The notes: generated by a model not told the origin, from the sequence alone. 64,000 nt of DNA from Bartonella taylorii 8TBB (GCF_902825155.1 NZ_CADEAG010000009.1:17952-81951); one strand, 5' to 3'; positions 9,961-20,092 are shown, counted from the first letter of the stretch. Numbers and translations are program-made.

Positions 9961-10158
9961 GTGTTTGGAAACATATTTTAAGAATTGATCTTGGTACGTA
10001 AACTTTTGAGCCATTTTAGTATGTCGGATCGTTTGTGGTCAATTGTAAAAAATTTTGCAAAAATATGAATATGAATATGAAAATACTGCATGGTAAAACT
10101 CTCTGTTTGCATCGATTTTTGAGCTTGTATTTTTTGTTTTTATTTTTTGGGTATTATT

Positions 10159-10974
10159 TTGTCTAATCTTGTTTATCGTACTCTGACGGCTTTTGTTTTT
10201 GGCATTATTGCTTTGTGTATAACATGGGTTGGAGGTTTTCTCTTTTTTTTGTTTGTATGGATTATTGGCGGTTTTATTCTTTATGAATGGATTAGTATCA
10301 CTAGAGAAAAGTGGCGTGATTCACAAAAAATATTAGCGAGTATTTTTTATTTGGTTTTTGGCTCTTTTTTGTTATCGAGTGGATCTGCTTCATTGATTTT
10401 TTGTGTTTTGATAGTTTTTGCAGCAGTGTTAGCTATTGGGCCTATGGAGAAGAGTGGTTGGATTTTTTGGGGTTTTTTATATGCATCTTTTCCGGTTGTA
10501 GCTGTATCCTTTTTACGGGGACATGAAACGTTAGGATTCCAGGTTGTTATTTTCTTGTTTACGATAGTATGGGGAACAGATATTGCGGGATATTTTTGCG
10601 GACGTGCATTTGGTGGACCTAAATTAGCACCACAATTTTCTCCTAACAAAACATGGGCAGGGGCAATTGGTGGTACGGTTGTCGGAGTTTCTTGCGGTCT
10701 ATTGGTTGCTTTTCGATTTTTTGACGTAAATTTAACGAGTTTCTTTATACCATTCCTTGCTTTAGTTTTATCAATTTGTTCGCAATTGGGTGATTTAGGG
10801 CAATCGTGGCTAAAAAGGCGGTTCTCTGTTAAAGATTCTAGTTCTTTATTGCCTGGGCACGGTGGATTTATGGACCGTATGGATGGATTGGTAGGGGCTG
10901 CTTTTCTCCTCTATTTAATTGGCTCATTTATGTCTGGTATAGATACACCTTTCAATCTCTTTTGTATAGTTTAA
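10159..10974 (+). CDS. cdsA: Phosphatidate cytidylyltransferase (CDP-diglyceride synthase)
   Basis: CdsA makes CDP-diacylglycerol from phosphatidate and CTP, the entry to phospholipid head groups. The protein is polytopic and has the family signature near the C-terminus: SQLGDLGQSWLKRR, then KDSSSLLPGHGGFMDRMDGL. The motif SPNKTWAGAIGGTVVG is also diagnostic. No ATG is available. The frame is blocked by an upstream TGA, and TTG at 10159 gives the family-like N-terminus SNLVYRTLTAFVFG; TTG 10147 is an alternative adding four residues. No good Shine-Dalgarno is visible. The lost uppS immediately upstream may have removed translational coupling. Confidence 0.9.
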   Translation: MSNLVYRTLTAFVFGIIALCITWVGGFLFFLFVWIIGGFILYEWISITREKWRDSQKILASIFYLVFGSFLLSSGSASLIFCVLIVFAAVLAIGPMEKSGWIFWGFLYASFPVVAVSFLRGHETLGFQVVIFLFTIVWGTDIAGYFCGRAFGGPKLAPQFSPNKTWAGAIGGTVVGVSCGLLVAFRFFDVNLTSFFIPFLALVLSICSQLGDLGQSWLKRRFSVKDSSSLLPGHGGFMDRMDGLVGAAFLLYLIGSFMSGIDTPFNLFCIV

Positions 10975-10989
10975 TTGGGAGGCGATATT

Positions 10990-12132
10990 TTGGAATTTTT
11001 AGATCATATGATCACGATGGGCAACTTTTTTTTAAGAAGTTTGAGTATTCTTTTCGTTGTTATGATTATCATTTTTGTGCACGAAATTGGGCATTATCTC
11101 ATTGGGCGGTGGTGTGGTATTAAGGCATCAGTTTTTTCGCTTGGGTTTGGACCACAAATATTGAGGTATACAGATAAGCACGACACGCAATGGCGTTTAG
11201 CACTTATTCCCTTAGGAGGATATGTGAGGTTTATTGGGGATGGAGAAGATGTATCATCATTCCAGTCCTCTCCGGATGTTCAAGGATCGTTTGCTAGTGC
11301 GCATGCTTGGAAAAAAGCAGCAACTGTTTTTGCGGGTCCCTTATTTAATGGCCTTTTTACTATTGTTATTTTAACATTTTTTTTCTTTGTGTATGGTCGT
11401 GTAGCCATTGAACCGGTTGTTGGTTCTTTGGTAAAAGATTCTCCTGCTTTTCAGGCAGGTTTAGGACGAGGTGATCGTTTTATTGAAATGGATGGTCAAC
11501 GGATTGAAAGTTTTGAAGATCTGATGAATTATGTGACTTTACATGGTGAAGATCCCATAGAGTTTAAAATAGAGCGTATGGGGAAGGTATTTACGACGGT
11601 GATCACGCCAAAAGTGATTGAAAGAGATGATGGATTTGGTAATCGGACTCAAAGTGGCATGATAGGTGTAGGAGTTCCTGTTGATCCCGATAATCCTACA
11701 CGTTTAGATCCAGCTTATGTAAAACATATTAACTACGATTTTGTAAGAGCTGCAAAAGAAGCGTCAGCACGTGCCACATCTATTGTTACCCGAACAATTT
11801 TTCTTATGAGTCGTTTAATAGGGGGAAAAGAAGATCGTTGTCAAATGAGTGGGCCTTCTAAGATTATTCAAATTGCTTGGAAAGTGAGTGAAACAGGTTT
11901 TATCTCTTTGTTGAATTTTGCAGCTTTTCTTTCGATAAGTGTCGGGCTTATTAATCTTTTTCCACTTCCTCCACTTGATGGTGGGCATTTATTATTTCAC
12001 GTTATTGAGATTTTTACTAGGAAGCCAATATCCGCTAAAATTCGGGAAATTTTTTTTCGCTTAGGTTCTTTGGTTGTCCTCTTCTTTATGATCTTTGCGC
12101 TCTTTAATGATTATTTTTGTTGGTTTAGCTAA
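10990..12132 (+). CDS. rseP: Site-2 intramembrane zinc metalloprotease RseP
   Basis: RseP-family proteases cleave anti-sigma factors and signal-peptide remnants within the inner membrane. Zinc motif HEIGH is at about 31-35 in the first membrane segment, and the third ligand motif PPLDGGH lies near the C-terminus between transmembrane helices. A PDZ domain spans the middle (GSLVKDSPAFQAGLGRGDRF). The frame opens at TTG 10975, but GGGAGG at 10978-10983 is spaced for TTG 10990, giving 380 aa. It follows cdsA closely, suggesting one transcription unit. Confidence 0.93.
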   Translation: MEFLDHMITMGNFFLRSLSILFVVMIIIFVHEIGHYLIGRWCGIKASVFSLGFGPQILRYTDKHDTQWRLALIPLGGYVRFIGDGEDVSSFQSSPDVQGSFASAHAWKKAATVFAGPLFNGLFTIVILTFFFFVYGRVAIEPVVGSLVKDSPAFQAGLGRGDRFIEMDGQRIESFEDLMNYVTLHGEDPIEFKIERMGKVFTTVITPKVIERDDGFGNRTQSGMIGVGVPVDPDNPTRLDPAYVKHINYDFVRAAKEASARATSIVTRTIFLMSRLIGGKEDRCQMSGPSKIIQIAWKVSETGFISLLNFAAFLSISVGLINLFPLPPLDGGHLLFHVIEIFTRKPISAKIREIFFRLGSLVVLFFMIFALFNDYFCWFS

Positions 12133-12338
12133 TAAATTATGGAAAACACTTTATAAATTGGGTAATAATAGAAAGAATGGATTAAAGGTCGTTTACCATG
12201 TCCACAAAATGTTGTGGCATCGTTTGCTATAATGAGTAATTAAGTGGTAAAAAGTTTCGCTATGAAATAAAGGGTTGTTATGGCGGTTAGCTTTTAGAGG
12301 CATCATGTCCAAGAAATAAGATAAGGTAAAAAAAGCCA

Positions 12339-14735
12339 ATGACTACGAGTTCGAAATTTTTAAATGCAGCATCTGTGTTGGTGTTAGGGATGGGCTTAAT
12401 TGCTCCTGCAACAGTCTTTATGTCAACTGTGATGGTTGGAGAAGTACAGGCATCTGTGGTCCATTCTATTGAGGTTCGTGGAAATAAGTTTGTAAGTGCT
12501 CAGGTAGTGCGCGACAATATAGGCATTAAAGCTGGACAGAGCTTTTCCAGTGGCGATGTCGATGCTGCGGTGAAGCGTCTTTTCGGATTAGGCTTATTTT
12601 ATGATGTTAAAATAAATCAGGTTAGCAATAAGTTAGTTGTGTTCGTCAAAGAATATGAGGTAGTCAATCAGGTATTATTTCAGGGAAATAAATCTTTTAA
12701 GGATCCTGATCTTAAGCGGTTTATTTCTTTAAAACCAAATGAGCCTTTCAATTCTGCGAAGCTTTCAGCGGATATGAATACGATTCGTGAAGCTTATAAA
12801 ACAGTTGGTCGTAATAATGTCGCTGTTACCGTTCAGACTATTAACTTAGGAAAAGGCCGCGTAAATGTGGTGTTCAATGTTGTTGAAGGCCGGAAGACAA
12901 AGATTAATGATATCATTTTTAAGGGGAATCACGCTTTTGGAAGCCGCCGTCTGCGTGATGTGATTTCAACAAAGCCTTCAGGAATATTCTCATTGTTGTT
13001 GGGTGGGGATGTTTATAGTGAAGAGCGTTTGGCTGCTGATGAAGAAGCTCTACGTCGCTTTTATTATAATCGTGGTTATGCAGATTTTCGCGTTGTTTCC
13101 TCTAAAGCAACTTTTGATGAAGCGAGTAATACATATAAAATTTATTTTGTTCTTGATGAAGGCGTGCGCTATAAAATTAGTGATATTCAAGTTGAGAGCG
13201 ATATTGATGGGATTGATGTTCAATCTGTAAAAGGGATTCTTAAAACTCGGTCAGGTGACATTTACAGCGCAGAAAGTATCGAACAGTCTGTTGCAATTAT
13301 CAATAATAAGGTTGCTGATTCGGGGTATGCTTTTGCTAAAATTGAGCCACGGGGAAATCGCGATTTGGCAAATCATACAATTTCAATTTTATATAACATT
13401 GAGCAAGGTCCGCGAGCTTATATTCAGCGCATTGAAATACGCGGCAATGAAAAGACTCGTGATTATGTTATTCGTCGTGAGCTTGATTTAAATGAGGGGG
13501 ATGCTTACAATCAAACCTTGGTGCAGAGGGCAAAGCGTCGTCTAGAAAGTTTAGGCTTTTTCAAAGCCGTTAATATTTCAATAGTTCCCACAGATCAGTC
13601 TGATCAGGTTACCTTAGTTATAGATGTCGTTGAAGCTTCGACAGGAGATCTTTCTTTGTCTGGAGGATATACAACGGGTGGTACAAGCCCTGGTATGTCG
13701 CTTGAGGTGTCTGTTACCGAACGCAATCTTGGAGGGCGTGGTCAGTATGTTCGTTTGGGATTAGGTGCTGGGCAAGAAAAGTCCCGTAATTACAATTTGT
13801 CGTTTGTTGACCCTTATTTTTTAGGTTATCGCTTATCTGCGGGTGTTGATATTTTCCGTAGTACTTACCGTGCTGATAAAGCATATGATGTCCGACAGAC
13901 AGGTGGATCACTTCGGTTTGCGATGCCTATTAATGATCAATTATCTGCTAATTTAGCTTATTCTTATGTGCAGGAAGAATATGATTTTGGTAAAGAATAT
14001 GATTTAAGTAAAGAGGCTGACATAAGAGAATTATATGGGAAGTATTCTGGGGCAATTGTTCAAGCAGCACAGCACAGCCCTTGGAAGCGTTCATCGATTA
14101 GTTATGGTTTGACTTATAATACTATCGACGATATGAAAAACCCGCATGAAGGGTGGTACGTGCGTGTTCTTCAGGAGTATGCAGGACTTGGGGGGAGGGC
14201 AAAATTCTTAAAGACAACTGGTAAAGCGATGATGTACAAGACGCTTTCTGAACAGATGGATCTTGTCGGTTTATTTTCCTTTGGGGCAGGATATATTCAC
14301 GAAATAGGCCGAGACGGTGTTCGTATCTTCGATATGTTTAAAGCGAATTCTGATATGATCCGAGGGTTCAAATACAACGGAATAGGTCCACTCCAAATTT
14401 CCAATAAAGGTGAAGCTTATTTCTTAGGGGGAACAACTTATATGAATGCGACCGCTGAAGTACAGTTTCCTATACCTGTTGTGCCTGAGGGATTAGGGTT
14501 GCGTGGTGCTTTATTTGCGGATATTGCAACGCTTTATGGCAATAATTATAAACCCGTTTTTCAGGGTGAGGCACCGGTTATAAATACCAAAAGTGCATGG
14601 CGTTCATCTGCAGGTGTGAGTTTGATGTGGGATTCGCCATTTGGACCGCTGCGTTTTGATTATGCTTGGCCAATAACAAAGCAGAAAGGTGATCGTCTGC
14701 AGAAATTAAACTTTGGTATTTCTACGAAGTTCTAA
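12339..14735 (+). CDS. bamA: Outer-membrane protein assembly factor BamA
   Basis: BamA is the central Omp85 insertase of the outer membrane. At 798 aa it has a signal peptide (hydrophobic about 9-30, cleavage near VQAS), five POTRA domains (about 38-440; for example SIEVRGNKFVSAQVVRDNIG and IQRIEIRGNEKTRDYVIRRE) and a C-terminal 16-strand barrel ending in KLNFGISTKF with terminal Phe. The VRGF-like loop motif is present as IRGFKYNGIGP. The 206-nt gap upstream has no ORF and probably holds its own promoter. The lpxD-fabZ-lpxA-lpxI-lpxB genes follow, the usual proteobacterial arrangement. Confidence 0.97.
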   Translation: MTTSSKFLNAASVLVLGMGLIAPATVFMSTVMVGEVQASVVHSIEVRGNKFVSAQVVRDNIGIKAGQSFSSGDVDAAVKRLFGLGLFYDVKINQVSNKLVVFVKEYEVVNQVLFQGNKSFKDPDLKRFISLKPNEPFNSAKLSADMNTIREAYKTVGRNNVAVTVQTINLGKGRVNVVFNVVEGRKTKINDIIFKGNHAFGSRRLRDVISTKPSGIFSLLLGGDVYSEERLAADEEALRRFYYNRGYADFRVVSSKATFDEASNTYKIYFVLDEGVRYKISDIQVESDIDGIDVQSVKGILKTRSGDIYSAESIEQSVAIINNKVADSGYAFAKIEPRGNRDLANHTISILYNIEQGPRAYIQRIEIRGNEKTRDYVIRRELDLNEGDAYNQTLVQRAKRRLESLGFFKAVNISIVPTDQSDQVTLVIDVVEASTGDLSLSGGYTTGGTSPGMSLEVSVTERNLGGRGQYVRLGLGAGQEKSRNYNLSFVDPYFLGYRLSAGVDIFRSTYRADKAYDVRQTGGSLRFAMPINDQLSANLAYSYVQEEYDFGKEYDLSKEADIRELYGKYSGAIVQAAQHSPWKRSSISYGLTYNTIDDMKNPHEGWYVRVLQEYAGLGGRAKFLKTTGKAMMYKTLSEQMDLVGLFSFGAGYIHEIGRDGVRIFDMFKANSDMIRGFKYNGIGPLQISNKGEAYFLGGTTYMNATAEVQFPIPVVPEGLGLRGALFADIATLYGNNYKPVFQGEAPVINTKSAWRSSAGVSLMWDSPFGPLRFDYAWPITKQKGDRLQKLNFGISTKF

Positions 14736-14799
14736 TTTGGATTTTTTTAGAGGAAAAAATTTAAAGAGAATGGATTAGGCTGGGAGAGAAAGTTTTTTG

Positions 14800-15846
14800 A
14801 TGGCGGATACATTTTTTTTTGCGCCGTCCCGGCGATTGACAGTTGCTAACGTTGCGGAGTTGACAGGTGCAAAACTTCTTAATCCAGAGTTTTCTAACAC
14901 AGTTATAAATACTCTTTCTTCACTTGAGAGCGCTGTAGAAGGTTCTCTTGTTTTTGTGGAGCATCGAAAATTTTCTGATGCTCTAGCAGGGAGTTCTGCT
15001 GTTGCTGTTTTTTGTACAAATGAAATCGTTTTTAAAGTTCCTGAATCTATGGCAATTTTGGTGACATCTACACCGCAGCGTGATTTTGCCCAAATCGGTC
15101 GCATCTTATTTCCTGATTCTGTCAAGCCAATGCCTTGGTTTGGACAGAGAGAAATTTCACCGCATGCGCATATTCATCCAAGTGCTAAGTTTGCACATGA
15201 TGTATGTATTGAAGCGGGAGCTGTTATTGGACGAAATGTTGAAATTGGTGCAGGGACTCTTATTTCATCTACGGCTGTTATTGGAGAAAATTGTCGTATT
15301 GGGTGTGACTGTTATATTGCCCCCAAGGTAACAGTTCAGTATTCTTTGATAGGCGATAGAGTTCAGCTTTATCCCGGTGTTTGCATTGGGCAAGATGGTT
15401 TTGGTTATGTTGGTAGTGTTTCTGGAATTGAAAAAATTCCACAGCTTGGCCGTGTTATCATCGAAGATGGTGTAGAAATTGGTGCAAATACAACTATTGA
15501 TCGTGGGACATTTGAGGACACTATTATTGGTGAAGGGAGTAAGATTGATAATCTGGTACAGATTGCCCACAATGTGAAGATTGGTCGCTATTGTCTTATT
15601 GCTGCTCAATGTGGAATTGCTGGAAGTACATCCATAGGTGATATGTCTCAACTAGGCGGAAGCGTCGGGGTAGCGGATCATATCGTAATAGGTAAATGTG
15701 TTCAGATTGCTGCTGGTAGTGGTGTTATGAATGATATTCCGGATGGAGAAAAATGGGGAGGAAGTCCGGCACGACCATTCAAGCAGTGGTTTCGTGAAGT
15801 AGCGGCGTTGCGTAGTATTGGCAAAGTTAAAAAGGAGAAACGCTAA
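14800..15846 (+). CDS. lpxD: UDP-3-O-(3-hydroxyacyl)glucosamine N-acyltransferase
   Basis: LpxD adds the N-linked hydroxyacyl chain in the third step of lipid A synthesis. The N-terminal uridine-binding domain (about 1-110) has the [13 protein letters not shown] pattern. It is followed by left-handed beta-helix hexapeptide repeats ([20 protein letters not shown]) and the catalytic-region sequences [10 protein letters not shown] and [24 protein letters not shown] 14800 is preferred over TTG 14797, giving 348 aa. fabZ begins 2 nt after its stop. Confidence 0.97.
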   Translation: MADTFFFAPSRRLTVANVAELTGAKLLNPEFSNTVINTLSSLESAVEGSLVFVEHRKFSDALAGSSAVAVFCTNEIVFKVPESMAILVTSTPQRDFAQIGRILFPDSVKPMPWFGQREISPHAHIHPSAKFAHDVCIEAGAVIGRNVEIGAGTLISSTAVIGENCRIGCDCYIAPKVTVQYSLIGDRVQLYPGVCIGQDGFGYVGSVSGIEKIPQLGRVIIEDGVEIGANTTIDRGTFEDTIIGEGSKIDNLVQIAHNVKIGRYCLIAAQCGIAGSTSIGDMSQLGGSVGVADHIVIGKCVQIAAGSGVMNDIPDGEKWGGSPARPFKQWFREVAALRSIGKVKKEKR

Positions 15847-15847
15847 T

Positions 15848-16315
15848 ATGATCAACCCCGGAGAAATTAAAAATTTAGAAGCTGTAGATATTGAAAAATT
15901 GCTATCAATATTACCACATCGTTATCCATTTTTATTGATTGATCGTATAGTTGAAATTGATGGTGAGCAAGAAGCTATTGGTATTAAGAATATAACGATT
16001 AATGAGCCACATTTTACGGGGCATTTTCCCGTGAAGCCGGTTATGCCTGGGGTTTTGATTTTAGAGGCTATGGCGCAAACAGCGGGAGCAATTTCACTTT
16101 TAAGATTAGGGAATAAGCAAACAAATTTGGTTTATCTTATGACTGTTGATAATGCGAAATTTCGTAAGCCGGTTGTGCCTGGCGATCAACTAAAGATTCA
16201 TGTTCAGCTTTTAAAAAAGAGATCTGGTATGAGGCGTTTTTCGTGTATTGCAAAAGTAGAAGATATTCGTGTCGCTGAAGCGGAAATTGCTGCAATGATT
16301 ATTGAAAAAGAGTAA
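15848..16315 (+). CDS. fabZ: 3-hydroxyacyl-[ACP] dehydratase FabZ
   Basis: FabZ dehydrates 3-hydroxyacyl-ACP in fatty acid elongation and competes with LpxA/LpxD for the same hydroxyacyl-ACP pool. The hot-dog fold signatures are [20 protein letters not shown], the catalytic His in [14 protein letters not shown] and the catalytic Glu in [15 protein letters not shown] 15848 follows AAGGAG and gives 155 aa. The longer open frame back to TTG 15818 lies inside lpxD and is discarded. Confidence 0.97.
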   Translation: MINPGEIKNLEAVDIEKLLSILPHRYPFLLIDRIVEIDGEQEAIGIKNITINEPHFTGHFPVKPVMPGVLILEAMAQTAGAISLLRLGNKQTNLVYLMTVDNAKFRKPVVPGDQLKIHVQLLKKRSGMRRFSCIAKVEDIRVAEAEIAAMIIEKE

Positions 16316-16338
16316 ACAATATTAATGGGAATTTAAAA

Positions 16339-17133
16339 ATGTCCGGTACAAAAATTCATCCAACTGCTCTTGTGGAGAAGGGAGCGCAGCTTGGTGAGAA
16401 TGTACGAGTTGGACCGTTTTGTCATATTAGTGCAGATGCTATTATTGGTGATGAATGCAGTTTGATGAGTCATGTTGTGATAATGGGGAAGACAACGTTA
16501 GGAGCTAATAGTAAAGTGTTTTCACATGCAGTTTTGGGGGCAGAACCGCAAAATAATAAACATAGAGGAGGTCATACAACGCTTTCTATTGGTAAAAATT
16601 GTATGATTCGTGAAGGCGTAACGATGCATAGAGGCTCTGACTCAAGTGCGGGAATGACGATTGTTGGTGATAATTGTCAATTTTTTTGTTATGCTCATGT
16701 CGCCCACGATTGCTATGTAGGGAATAATGTGACTTTTGCGAATAATGCGATGATTGCGGGGCATGTTACTGTTGGTGATTGCGCTATTATTGGTGGTGGA
16801 TCCGCTGTTCACCAGTTTGTTCGTATTGGGCATTATGCATTTATTGGTGGTGTATCTGCATTGGTTGGTGATCTAATTCCTTATGGAACAGCTGTTGGTG
16901 TGCAGGCAAAACTTGCTGGATTAAATATTATTGGGATGAAACGTGCTGGTCTTGACCGTAAGGATATTCATGCACTACGTCATGCAGTTGCCATGCTTTT
17001 TGATCATAGCAAGCCATTTAAAGAGCGTGTCAACGATGTTGCTTCTTTCTATTCCACTTCTCAGTCTGTTATTGATGTAGTTAATTTTATCAGAGAAGAA
17101 GGAAAACGTTTTTATTGTACACCTAAATTTTAA
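16339..17133 (+). CDS. lpxA: UDP-N-acetylglucosamine O-acyltransferase LpxA
   Basis: LpxA catalyses the first step of lipid A synthesis. It is a 264-aa left-handed beta-helix starting IHPTALVEKGAQLGENVRVG. The catalytic histidine lies in CYAHVAHDCYVGNNV. NNAMIAGHVTVGD, GGGSAVHQFVRIG and the helical C-terminus MKRAGLDRKDIHALRHA are diagnostic for LpxA over LpxD. It is preceded by a short gap and lies between fabZ and lpxI in one transcription unit. Confidence 0.97.
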   Translation: MSGTKIHPTALVEKGAQLGENVRVGPFCHISADAIIGDECSLMSHVVIMGKTTLGANSKVFSHAVLGAEPQNNKHRGGHTTLSIGKNCMIREGVTMHRGSDSSAGMTIVGDNCQFFCYAHVAHDCYVGNNVTFANNAMIAGHVTVGDCAIIGGGSAVHQFVRIGHYAFIGGVSALVGDLIPYGTAVGVQAKLAGLNIIGMKRAGLDRKDIHALRHAVAMLFDHSKPFKERVNDVASFYSTSQSVIDVVNFIREEGKRFYCTPKF

Positions 17134-17165
17134 GGTGATAGAGTAAAACAAAATAAGGACTAAAA

Positions 17166-18038
17166 ATGCTTGTTTCTGGTGCCAGAAGTGTTTTTTCCGG
17201 CCGTACTGCTATCATAGCAGGAAATGGTGTTCTCCCTATCGCTGTTGCTCAAGAACTTAAGAAGAATGGACAAAATCCTTTTCTTGTACTTTTGCGTGAT
17301 GAGGCAGATGCTGTGCTTTATGGCTATGAGCATTGCGAGTTATCAATTGTAGAATTAGCGCGACTTGTTAAAGTCTTAAAGGAAGCTGGAATTTGTAATA
17401 TTGTTTTGGCAGGTGGGGTAAAAAAACGGCCATTTCTTACGCAATTGCAACTCGATTGGACAACATTTTTAGCCCTCCCTAAGTTAATCTGGGCTTTGAG
17501 GGGGGGAGATGATGCGTTATTAAAAGCTTTTATACGGGTTATTGAAGCGCACGGTTTTTATGTACTTGGTGCTCACGAGATAGTACCAGATCTTTTAGCT
17601 CCGATAGAATTTAATTTAACATTACGACGAGCGACGCGAAAAGAGAAAAAAGATATTTTCTTAGCAGCAGAAGCAGCAAAGCTTTTAGGTCGATTAGATA
17701 TAGGGCAAGCAGCTGTGGCTATTAATGGGAGAGTGATTGCTGTTGAGGGAGCAGAGGGAACTGATAATATGCTATGGCGGGTTTGCGAAATGCGAGAAAG
17801 AGGGCAAATTCCACCTAAGGGTGGTGTTCTTGTTAAATGTGCGAAACCACAACAAGATCATCGTGTTGATTTGCCATCAATTGGGCCTACGACAATAATG
17901 AATGTTGCAAAGAGTGGATTGTTTGGCATTGCAGTGGAAGCAAATAAAAGTCTGATATTATCAGTGCAAACGACAGTAGAAAAAGCCAACAAATATTCCC
18001 TGTTTATAGAAACATTTGAAAAGTTTGATCATGAATGA
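17166..18038 (+). CDS. lpxI: UDP-2,3-diacylglucosamine diphosphatase LpxI
   Basis: LpxI hydrolyses UDP-2,3-diacylglucosamine to lipid X, replacing LpxH in alphaproteobacteria. The 290-aa protein has the DUF1009 architecture: an N-terminal TAIIAGNGVLPIAVAQELKK, the ILAGGVKKRP-type motif (NIVLAGGVKKRP), and the C-terminal catalytic domain with AVEGAEGTDNML and PSIGPTTI. Its stop overlaps the lpxB start by 8 nt (ATGAATGA), which implies translational coupling. Its place between lpxA and lpxB confirms the assignment. Confidence 0.95.
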   Translation: MLVSGARSVFSGRTAIIAGNGVLPIAVAQELKKNGQNPFLVLLRDEADAVLYGYEHCELSIVELARLVKVLKEAGICNIVLAGGVKKRPFLTQLQLDWTTFLALPKLIWALRGGDDALLKAFIRVIEAHGFYVLGAHEIVPDLLAPIEFNLTLRRATRKEKKDIFLAAEAAKLLGRLDIGQAAVAINGRVIAVEGAEGTDNMLWRVCEMRERGQIPPKGGVLVKCAKPQQDHRVDLPSIGPTTIMNVAKSGLFGIAVEANKSLILSVQTTVEKANKYSLFIETFEKFDHE

Positions 18039-19236
18039 TTGTGTCTTAAAAATTGCTGTTGTTGCAGGCGAGGAATCCGGTGATTTTCTTGGAGCTGATT
18101 TGATTTCTTGTTTATCAGAACAGACAGGATGCAATATCCATTTGATTGGTGTTGGTGGAAGGCATTTAAAGGAGTTAGGTTTAAAAAGCCTTTTTGATTC
18201 TCAAGAGATTGCTTTAATAGGTCTAGGTGCAGTGTTAAAGAAACTGCCATCACTGCTGATGCATATTTACAATTTGTCTAAATTTATCGCACAAGAACAA
18301 CCCGATTGTTTAATTATTATTGATAGTCCTGACTTTACCCATCGTGTTGCAAAAAAGGTGCGTGCTTTAGCGCCTTCAATTCCTATCATTAAATACATTG
18401 CACCAACTGTTTGGGCATGGCGGCCGAAGCGCGCTAAAACTATGCGTAAATTTGTTGACCATGTTTTAGCAGTTTTTCCTTTTGAAGAAAAAATTATGCA
18501 AGATTTGAGTGGTCCTCCCACTACTTATATTGGACATCGCCTTTTAACTTATCCTCTGCTCTTGACTGTTCAAGCAGAAAAAAAGCGCCAATCAGAAAAA
18601 AAACATTTGTGTAGTCAGCATACACTATCACCCACGTTAGTTATTCTACCCGGATCACGCAATTTAGAGATTCGCTCTTTAATGCCTGTTTTTCGAGAAG
18701 TAGTAGAAATTCTTGTACAACGTATCCCTCATTTACGTATTGTTTTGCCAACTTTACCACATTTGGTGGATAAAATCCGTGATTTTTTACAGGGTTGGAA
18801 AAGCAAAGTAGAAATTGTTGTTGGTGAAGATGCAAAATGGCGTGCTTTTGCACAAGCAGATGTTGCGCTTGCGGCCCATGGAACGGTTTCGCTTGAATTA
18901 GCCTTAGCAAAAATTCCCATGGTCCTTTGTTATAAACTTGATCACTTTTCTAAATTATTTATTTTTCCCAAATTAATGTTATGGAGCGCTGCTCTTCCCA
19001 ATATTATTTCTGATAAGCCTTTTGTGCCAGAATATTTTAATGAATTTTTGCGCCCTGGAATGTTAGCGAGGCAGATAGAACAACTTTTGTATAATTCTTT
19101 AGTGCGACAGACACAACTTGATGCTTTTGAATTAGTAGAACAAAAAATGAAGACTGAACTACCATCCGGGGTTGTTGGTGCGCAAACGATTATCACTCTT
19201 CTAAAAAACAGGACTAAACAAATAAAACAGCGTTGA
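18031..19236 (+). CDS. lpxB: Lipid-A-disaccharide synthase
   Basis: LpxB is a GT-B glycosyltransferase that condenses lipid X with UDP-diacylglucosamine. The N-terminal domain begins IAVVAGEESGDFLGADLI and contains IIDSPDFTHRVAKK and IKYIAPTVWAWRPKRAK. The C-terminal donor domain has LPGSRNLEIRSLMPV and ALAAHGTVSLELALAKIPMV. ATG 18031 overlaps the lpxI stop; an upstream TTG (18016) is inside lpxI. The gene gives 401 aa. Its stop is only 3 nt from the stop of the convergent ABC ATPase gene, with no terminator between. Confidence 0.97.
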   Translation: MNDCVLKIAVVAGEESGDFLGADLISCLSEQTGCNIHLIGVGGRHLKELGLKSLFDSQEIALIGLGAVLKKLPSLLMHIYNLSKFIAQEQPDCLIIIDSPDFTHRVAKKVRALAPSIPIIKYIAPTVWAWRPKRAKTMRKFVDHVLAVFPFEEKIMQDLSGPPTTYIGHRLLTYPLLLTVQAEKKRQSEKKHLCSQHTLSPTLVILPGSRNLEIRSLMPVFREVVEILVQRIPHLRIVLPTLPHLVDKIRDFLQGWKSKVEIVVGEDAKWRAFAQADVALAAHGTVSLELALAKIPMVLCYKLDHFSKLFIFPKLMLWSAALPNIISDKPFVPEYFNEFLRPGMLARQIEQLLYNSLVRQTQLDAFELVEQKMKTELPSGVVGAQTIITLLKNRTKQIKQR

Positions 19237-19239
19237 TAA

Positions 19240-20013
19240 TTAATGTTTAATTTTAGCAAGAAAATCGCAAGCACGTTGGCTTTTAGGATTGGTAAAAAAT
19301 TCGTCAGATGCTGTATCTTCAATAATCTTTCCGTTTTCTAGAAAGAGTATTCTTTCTGAAACTTCACGCGCAAAACCCATCTCATGGGTAACACAAAGCA
19401 TTGTTATGCCTGTATTAGCCAATTGAACCATAACTTCTAAAACTTCTCCAACGCTTTCTGGATCAAGAGCTGACGTAGGCTCATCAAAAAGCATCACTTC
19501 AGGTTCCATACAAAGTGCACGAGCAATTGCAACACGCTGTTGTTGTCCACCAGAGAGTTGTAAAGGGTATTTGTTACAGTGTTTTTCAATTCCGACATCT
19601 GTAAGATAACGAATTGCTCGTTCTTTTGCTTGTTGTTTAGAAAGCCCTTGAACTGTCATAGGTGCTAAAATGCAATTCTGCATAACGCTCATATGAGGAA
19701 ACAAATTAAAATTTTGAAAAACCATTCCTATTTTACGGAGAACATTTTTTTGTTGGTGTAAAGGGGCAGCATGAATATCAATATCATGAACACAAATGGA
19801 ACCTCTTTGTGCTTTTTCTAATTGATTAATACAACGAATCAACGTTGATTTTCCTGATCCGGAAGGGCCACAGATAACAATGCGTTCGCCAGCTTTAACA
19901 TCAAAGTTAATATCATAGAGTACCTGAAAATCTCCATACCATTTATTTAAATTTCGAATAGAAATCACAGAGTTTTGAGTAATATGAACAGATTGATTAT
20001 TTTCCAAATTCAT
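19240..20013 (-). CDS. Polar amino-acid ABC transporter ATPase (GlnQ/HisP type)
   Basis: This is the cytoplasmic ATPase of an amino-acid importer. It has Walker [10 protein letters not shown] near residue 50, Q-loop [15 protein letters not shown], signature [15 protein letters not shown], Walker [13 protein letters not shown] and H-loop VTHEMGF, all typical of the polar amino-acid (PAAT) class. At 257 aa it is a single-domain ATPase with a slightly long N-terminus. It is the last gene of the minus-strand transporter set (two binding proteins, two permeases, ATPase), which lies between lpxB and gltA. Confidence 0.94.
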   Translation of the reverse strand: MNLENNQSVHITQNSVISIRNLNKWYGDFQVLYDINFDVKAGERIVICGPSGSGKSTLIRCINQLEKAQRGSICVHDIDIHAAPLHQQKNVLRKIGMVFQNFNLFPHMSVMQNCILAPMTVQGLSKQQAKERAIRYLTDVGIEKHCNKYPLQLSGGQQQRVAIARALCMEPEVMLFDEPTSALDPESVGEVLEVMVQLANTGITMLCVTHEMGFAREVSERILFLENGKIIEDTASDEFFTNPKSQRACDFLAKIKH

Positions 20014-20092
20014 TTTGTTTTATTCTTTCATTGATAAATAAACTGATTAATTTAACATTTTGATTTGGTAAAGATTTTTGTGATCATTTTAT

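Noticed and set aside
10064..10080. ATGAAT short tandem repeat, considered as a phase-variation tract
   Set aside because: Only about three units, and it is not inside a recognisable gene.
14775..15125. 116-codon ORF antisense to lpxD
   Set aside because: Shadow frame, no initiation signal.
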